From positions 238,079,364 to 238,143,363 of the forward strand of contig OY821520.1 in the NCBI GenBank assembly GCA_963682025.1: a stretch of DNA of 64,000 nt, read 5' to 3'. Shown here piece by piece: positions 57,717-64,000 of the stretch. Position numbers and translations under genes: made by a program. The notes under the pieces are model-generated. The model did not search any database. It was not told the origin of the DNA and was given only the letters and a program-made list of their open reading frames with translations. Position 1 is the first letter of the stretch; every line of letters starts with the position of its first letter. The DNA is from Cordilura impudica (Eukaryota > Arthropoda > Insecta > Diptera > Scathophagidae).

Positions 57717-59030
57717 TGTTACAAACCCAGTGTAATGCTTAAAAAAATGTTTTTGTATAGCGTTTTGATTATTTTTCTGAAATTCAATTGATATTTTCTG
57801 AAATACAATTGATAATTTCTGAAATTCAATTGATGTTTTGTGAAATACAATTGGAAAAGGTGTAGTTTAAGAATAAGCAAAAAACATCTAATTCGCGTTG
57901 CCAATTAATAAATTTGAGAAATTTAGTTATTATAATTTTAATTTATAACTTGTCTATAAACTTTAGATCATTTCAAACGCAGCAAATATCAATATAAATT
58001 TAATTGCCAATTTAGAAGCTCAAGTTAGAGATTTGCCAATTAATATTTATTTAAAAGAATTTAATACCTTAGTTTTTGTATAAAGTTAAGACTAGTTTTG
58101 ATAATATCAAATATAAATATTTAATTCTCGTTGGCAAATTGATAATAACTTTAATTATTCATTATTCTTCTATAATCTATAGATTATTTAAATTACGATC
58201 AAATATCAATATAAATTCAATATATTAATTGCGTTGTCAATTTGGAAACTCAGTTAACGAATTTAACAATTTAATTGATTGGTTTACTGTAAACTTTGAA
58301 CTACTTTAATAACAGTCAAATAGAAACTTTTAATTCGCGTTGCCAAATTAGAAATTGATAACTTAAGATATTATTTTAATTTTTAATAACTTTTCTATAA
58401 ACTTTAGATTATTGAAATTGCAGCCAAATAGCAATATAAATTCAATATATTTATTGCGTTGCCAATTTCGAAACACAGTTCAGGAATATAACAATTTTAA
58501 TTATTTTAATACAATATCACTGCTTGGTTTTTCTATAAACTATACACTACTTTAATTACAGCCAAATATGAATATTTAATTCGCGTTGCCAATTAAGAAA
58601 TTTTACATTTTTATTACAATTTTTATTTATAAGTTTTGTATAAACTTTCGAATATTTAAATCGTAGCCAAAAATCAATTTAACGATTCAAATTATTTTCA
58701 TATTGACTATATATATAAAGCGCGTTGCCAATTTAGATCCTTTATATATAAATTAGCCAATTTTTATATTTGTAATAAAATTTTCAAATATCAATATTGT
58801 AATACTTTAATCGCATTGCCCATTTAGAAATTGATTAATATTAAAATGTTTAATATTATTGACTGCTCATTGCCAATATATAAAACAAATTATAATTCGT
58901 TCTTAGTTTTTTCAGTTCTTAATTTTAGTTATTGAGGAATTTTCCTACTTGAATTAATTTTCATTGAACTGCTCCAACAACAACCAAATATCAATATATA
59001 TGTAAGCGTTGCCAATTTGAAACCTTTGAA

Positions 59031-60729
59031 ATCTTCTCTTTCTATTCATAAAATATTTCAAACAGTTTTGTAGACTTGTGTATATAATTCTGAGCAATGT
59101 TTTGTATTACATGTTATTTGACTAATAATTTTTGCAATTTTTTTTTTTAAACATGTTTTCTGCTTAAAATTTGTCAACGTTTTTATCATTTTATTGTCCC
59201 AATTTTTAGCACGTTAGTAACTTGACAACAACTTTTATTTTTTAATGTATTAAACAAAATATCAAAAATATTTTATTAACGGCATAAATTAAAATAAAAA
59301 ATTATCTAATCACGTTTTTTTTCCAATCTTATCAAATAAAACAAAGAGTGTTAACTTCAATCGAAATCGCTTTAGAAATAAAAGGCAGTCTGAGTTGTTT
59401 GTATGATTTAAATTTCTTTTTAAGCATTAATTATTTTAAACATTCAGTTTTTATGGATTCTAATTGTAAAACTATTTAATACTTAAGATAAATGGGTTTC
59501 CAAGCCAATTATAAAACAGTTTATTGTTGATAGTAAATTGTTCAGTTAAGGACTAATTAATAAAAAACGTAGTCTAACTTTCAAAATGTAAAACTTTTAA
59601 TGAAAAATATCTGGAATGCTGTGGAAAAAGTTATGTATGTTTCATTTGATATCATCTTTACTGTACAATTTTCTGCATATGAAATATAAATCCTCAGGAG
59701 GTCCAAAAATATAACACTTAAGATTCTCCATTAATGTATCCTTTGATTGACTAATTATTCGGGAATTTTACTAATTAAACTTTTAGAACTTTGAAACTTT
59801 ATTACTTAAATTTTTGATTGATTACACCGTGCGACAATTTTACATATTTTTTAATGGACTTGAACAGGACTATATACCTATCTATACACAGGAAAGTAGA
59901 GATCATATATAGCAAAAAACATTCGCTTAGTACTTTATCAAATAAATAATTCTCTGGTGTTATATTTAAAAATACTTCATTGTATATATAATTAACATTA
60001 AGAAATGACGAAATATTTTCAATATTCTGTGGAAATTTTGGTACTCGAATTACTGTAGCTCATTATTTAAGGATTATTAATAAATTCTTAATTACATCAT
60101 ATTTTTAGGAGTTGCTTTAATTATTATTAAGAGCCTAAAATTGTTCCCTTATGCTCTTTACGTGTTTAATTATAACTTCCTCTCCAATTACATTTCAAAT
60201 TCAAATAAATTATATTAATTGTTATTAATATTTTTTTTATTATTACTATTATTAATTTTACGTGTGTTCTGAATACCGTTTTAGTGGATAAGGTAATTAC
60301 ATAAATATGTAAATATATTTTTTCCAATTAACCACAATGTTGTCGTTTATACTTACAACACCTAAAACTTGATAAAATTTTTACTAATTAGTACAAAAAA
60401 AAAAAAAAAATTTAGTACATATTTGTTTTTAAAACGGCATTCATTTCGTGTATGTAAACAAACAATTACTGATTATTTATTTACAACGTACACGTGTTAT
60501 GTATTCATAAGAAATAAGCGACAAGACAATGAAGCGTATTTGGTATGAAAATATTCAATTATAAATAATGTCAATCTTTCGAACGAATCCTAACGGTGGA
60601 TAGAACATAATAAATTGAGTATTAATAATAAAATAAAACAACATAAATAACAATAATAAAATAACCATTCAATTGAAAAAGTCTTAAAGTTTAAGGGTTT
60701 TCCTTCCTCTATCAAATCTCAACACCAAA
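59031..60729. other. AT-rich non-coding stretch
   Basis: I see no gene, RNA gene or ordered repeat in this 1.7 kb. It is the right margin of the box-containing field. Confidence 0.55.
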
Positions 60730-62569
60730 TTGAGAAAAAAGTACTTTTTAATATATTTTACGAAATGTTACCTTTGTATGCCATATACCACTAAGTGGTC
60801 AGGGTGTAATGACTTTGTGATGATGTTTGTAACTATCAAAATATTTGACCGAGACCCATCTTTAATTATATCGATCGACTCAGAATCAATTTCTGAGTCA
60901 ATTCAGCAATGTCCGTCCTTCCGTTGGTCCGTCCATCTGTCCGTCTGTGGGTCCATGTAAACCTTGTAATCAAACTACAGGTAGCAAATATCAATATATT
61001 TTGATGAAATTTAGTTTATAAGCTGCTATCGGCCATAGGATGAACACTATTGAAATTGGTCAAAATCGGTTCATGTTCAGACTAGTCCCCATACAAATGA
61101 TCTCTATGAGATCGACTAAAATTGCCATAATATCCAAATTATCATATGTGACCCTACTTAAGAAAACCGACCTATTGTGTGAAATTTCATGAATTCACTT
61201 TTTTTTTTGGGATTTGAATGAAAAACACCTTAAATTTTCATATGAAACCTCTCGCAAGTCTCAAAAATATGGGAAAGTAATGTAGAAATGAATGCGATGG
61301 CGATAAACCATAACGTTCAATATCAATATCAGTTGATCACACTCGCGAGACATTTTCACAATAACTAAAACAAACTCTGAGTTCTAGCACTAAATGATAA
61401 AACAAACATTGAAATCAATCAATCTATTTTTTGACCTAGTCCCCATATAAATATAACATCCGATATGAACTTTTTCATATCCGAAGACAAACAAATTAAT
61501 AACAATTTGCTATATTTTTATTTTCTAAATCTAATTAGTTATACCTAAGAAATGGGGTCTCTAAACGCATGGAATAGGGTATCGTATATTCGGTATAGAC
61601 CGACTATAATTTGCTTACTTTTGTTAATTGTAATTTTTTGAGAAAAAAGTACTTTTTAATATAAAGTAATCTTTTAAGAAAATGCACTATTTGAAGAAAA
61701 GGGACATTTTTAACAAGTCACCTTTTTTAACAAAAGGCACTTTTTTAAGAAAAGGTATTTTTATGAGAAAAGGTATTTTTATGCCAAGAGGTACTTTTTT
61801 TAAGGAAAGTTAATTTTTTAAGAAAAGGAACTTTTCTAACAAAAGGTACTTTTATAAGAAAAGGTAATTTTTGAAGATAATTTACTTTTTGAAGAAAAAA
61901 TTTTTTTTAAAGAAGTGTACTCTTTGAAAAAAAATTTACTTCTTTAAGAAGGTGTACTTTTATAAGAAAGAGGAACTTTTTTATAAAATAAGTACTTTTT
62001 TAAGAAAATGTACTTTTTGACGAAAATATACTTTTTGAAGAAAATGTACTTTTTTAGGAAGGTGTACTTCTTTAAGAAGGTGTACTTTTATAAGAAAGAG
62101 GAACTTAAAAAAAAAAAAATAAGTACTTTTTTAAGAAAAGGTACTTTTTGACGAAAATGTACTTTTTGAAGAAAATGTACTTTTTTAGGAAGGTGTACTT
62201 CTTTACGAAAGTATACTTTTATAAGAAAGAGGAACTTTTTTAAATAAATAAGTACTTTTTTAAGAAAAAGTACTTTTTGACGAAAATATACTTTTTGAAG
62301 AAAATGTACTTTTTTAGGAAAGTTTATTTTTTTAGGAAAATGTAATATTTGAAGAAAATTTCCTTTTTTAAGAAAATTTACTTTTTTAAGAAATGGTACC
62401 TTCTTAGGGAAATTTTCTCTTTTAAGAAAAGGCACATTTTAAGAAAATAAGCTTTTTGATGAAGACGTACTTTTTAAAGAAAGGCGTATTTTTAAGAAAA
62501 AGTACTTTTTGTGCAAAACTACCTTTGTAAGAAAATTTACTTTCTTCAGAAAATACTTTTTTAGTTAAA
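60730..62569. repeat. GTACTTTTTAAGAAAA-type minisatellite 2
   Basis: Units such as AAGAAAAGGTACTTTTTT and GAAGAAAATGTACTTTTT cover about 61637-62569. A single unit, TGAGAAAAAAGTACTTTTTA, lies at 60731-60758, before the inserted mini-me type 2 copy, and the same 20 bp restart the array after it. A higher-order block of ~150 bp (GGAAGGTGTACTTCTTTAAG, then AAGAAAGAGGAACTT) is repeated about three times. The minus-strand open frame 62088-62435 is a by-product. Confidence 0.85.
60772..61624 (-). mobile_element. Mini-me-like element, type 2 (N2)
   Basis: Reverse-oriented relative of 26067-27276. On the plus strand it runs from CATATACCACTAAGTGGTCA through the GTCY microsatellite GTCCGTCCATCTGTCCGTCT, TCGGCCATAGGATGAACACT and ATAGACCGACTATAATTTGC to the CTTACTTTTGTT end. 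It lacks the SINE-like insert of N1. It sits within the first units of a GTACTTTTT array. Confidence 0.8.
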
Positions 62570-63700
62570 ACAAGTAAGAGTGTTAAATTCGGCTGTGCCG
62601 AATTTTTTGATACGCTCCGTCTGAGTCTTTAATTTTTAATTTTTAGTTTTTAATTTTTAATTTTTATTTTAATTTTTAATATTTAATTTTTAATTTTTGT
62701 GTTTTCCATTTTCCATTTTTCATTATTCATTTTTCAATTTTCAATATTCATTTTCCAATTTCCATTTTTAATTTTTCAATTTTCATTTTTCATTTTCTAT
62801 TTTCCATTTTAAATTTTTCATTTTCCATTTTCCGTTTTTCATTTTCCATTCTCCATTTTTCATTTTCTATTTTCCATTTTCCATTTTTAATTTTTTATTT
62901 TTCAATTTTCTTTTTTCATTTTCTATTTTCCATTTTACATTTTACATTTTACATTTTACATTTTACATTTTACATTTTACATTTTACATTTTACATTTTA
63001 CATTTTACATTTTACATTTTACATTTTACATTTTACATTTTACGTTTTACATTTTACATTTTACATTTTACATTTTACGTTTTACATTTTACATTTTCCA
63101 TTTTCTGTTTTTCATTTTCCATTCTCCATTTTCCATTTTCATTTTCCATTTTCCATTTTTCATTTTTAGTTTTAATTTTTTCTTTCATATTGGCGATTTT
63201 TTTTTATTATAACGTGATAACGATAAAAAAATATATGGCAATACTACTAACATGAACTATGTTATTGTGTTCTTGGTATTGTTAATATATGTATATTTTG
63301 TGGCATTTTTTATGTTGTTGTACAATTATAATGTTCAACCACTAACCTGTTACAACAAACACACTGGGTTTTATGTTTTTTTTTAGAGGTATCTACATAT
63401 TTTTGCTCGTATCTTATCGCGATGATGCCCGATTTAGCCAATTTTCAATACCAACCTGCTCGGAATTATGGCAAATGATATTATTGTAGCCTTATCCAGT
63501 AAGATTGCTTTTCTTGTGAATGAGCGTGATTTCAACAGACAGACGGACAGACGGAGAGACGGACATCGCTATATCGACTCGAGCTGTGATAAGGATCAGG
63601 AATATATATACTTTATGGGGTCGGAAATTAGTTTTTCGATGCGTTATAAACGGAATGACAAACCTGTATGTATATACCCTCTGCCACGGAGGGTATACAA
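62570..63700 (+). mobile_element. Mini-me-like element (M5)
   Basis: It starts ACAAGTAAGAGTGTTAAATT, then the ATTCGGC-TGT-GCCGAAT hairpin and TTGATACGCTCCGTCTGAGT. The header body is missing and a heptanucleotide array begins at once. The conserved 3' half follows: a TTATTATAACGTGATAACG block shared with M3, CTACATATTTTTGCTCGTAT, CAACAGACAGACGGACAGAC and CTGCCACGGAGGGTATACAA at 63700. Open frames at 63468-63764 on both strands read through the microsatellite and are not genes. Confidence 0.85.
62628..63180. repeat. Heptanucleotide array, ATTTTTC and ATTTTAC types
   Basis: The 7-bp units shift along the array: ATTTTTA at the start, ATTTTTC/ATTTTCC in the middle, then a nearly perfect run of about 20 CATTTTA units at 62936-63095, then CATTTTC forms again. 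Confidence 0.9.
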
Positions 63701-64000
63701 ATATATGTTGCAATTTAAATATTCTCTTCGAAAGGTTTTATGGTCACCGATAATAAATCTGTAATTAAAGTTAAAAGAATTCAAAATGGCGGATGTAATA
63801 TGGCAGCCATGAATTTTTATTTTGATAAATTTTTAAGCGAATGTTTTCGAAACGATAATCATGAAATTTGAAAATTCAAATATAAATAGTTTTTATAATG
63901 AAACATAAAAGGCCGTCAAAATCATTAATTATTTTCATTAAAAAATAGATTTTAAAAAAATTAAAAATACCATACGCAATGAGTTTTTTTTTAAATCTAT
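63701..64000. other. Non-coding end of window
   Basis: I see no gene or ordered repeat in the last 300 bp. Confidence 0.5.

Larger units (their letters stand above)
55704..57862. mobile_element. TA-flanked element with 21-bp repeats in its ends
   Basis: CACCTTTTCCA (55704-55714) and its inverse TGGAAAAGGTG (57852-57862) are the ends, each with TA outside. The next ~70-400 bp on each side are built of the same 21-bp tandem repeat in inverted orientation. Comparing the flanks with another satellite unit near 54929, which reads AGATTAGTTTAAGAATAA, gives a clean empty site at the TA. A mini-me (56329-57716) is inserted inside; without it the element would be about 770 bp. No gene is seen. Confidence 0.75.
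53900..59030. repeat. Diverged satellite-like field with GTTGCCAA box, part 2
   Basis: CGCGTTGCCAATTTAGAAG and variants recur near 53917, 54014, 54152, 54288, 54397, 54569, 54780, 54841, 54970, 55091, 55226, 55378, 55608, 57893, 58004, 58232, 58336, 58455, 58586, 58722, 58813 and 59007. Companion blocks in fixed order are TTTTCTATAAACTTTAGATT, ATCACAGCCAAATATCAATA, ATAAATTCAATATATTAAT and GAAGCTCAAGTTAGAA. Typical spacing is 100-140 bp. The array is continuous across the inserted element at 55704-57862. Confidence 0.75.

Overview
This 64-kb window is very AT-rich eukaryotic DNA. It carries no host gene that I can support, and almost every recognisable coding segment is a decayed transposable element. 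The organism is most likely a higher (calyptrate, blowfly-like) fly. That is an inference from three things: the mini-me/DINE-1-like repeats with GTCY microsatellites and an ATTCGGC-TGT-GCCGAAT hairpin, the short GTAAGT...TAG intron, and the mix of jockey-, R1- and I-like retrotransposons, hAT, PIF/Harbinger, Tc1/mariner and Helitron relics. No species can be named from the sequence alone.

Layout. 0-14 kb: two hAT-type elements sit back to back and share a target-site duplication; further on are two Harbinger-type MITE copies, a candidate small inverted-repeat element and simple repeats. 14-20 kb: a tRNA-derived SINE, a 3-kb element with ~290-bp inverted ends, and long non-coding DNA with a recurring ATTGTGAATGA motif. 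20-22 kb: CACAGTG heptamers and a large imperfect palindrome. 22-24 kb: a broken minus-strand gene of the RAG1/Transib transposase superfamily with one clear intron. 24-29.6 kb: a jockey-like LINE whose 3' part is split by a TIR element, which itself carries a mini-me-like element (holding a SINE-like insert) and a Helitron. 31-32.5 kb: a mini-me header followed by an array of GGTACTTTTTAAGAAAA-like units. 34-37 kb: two MITEs and a mariner-type transposase relic. 38-40.7 kb: a second inverted-end element, split by a reverse-oriented mini-me with a 1.6-kb heptanucleotide array. 41.3-44.3 kb: a ~3-kb element with ~450-bp terminal inverted repeats and an internally deleted, unassigned transposase-like gene. 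45-59 kb: a highly diverged satellite-like field marked by a GCGTTGCCAATT box about every 100-140 bp, interrupted by R1-like and I-like LINE fragments, a GGGCGGGTCGATTT MITE and a TA-flanked element with 21-bp tandem repeats that carries a mini-me. 60.7-63.7 kb: another GTACTTTTT array and two more mini-me-like elements.

The transposase relics do not form a pathway. The interest lies in the nesting order (up to four levels can be read from target-site duplications), in the RAG1-like gene, in the mini-me copies that each carry a differently homogenised 7-bp array in the same place, and in the GTTGCCAA field, which no standard feature type explains. Element ends and repeat lengths were read by eye; identities are approximate.
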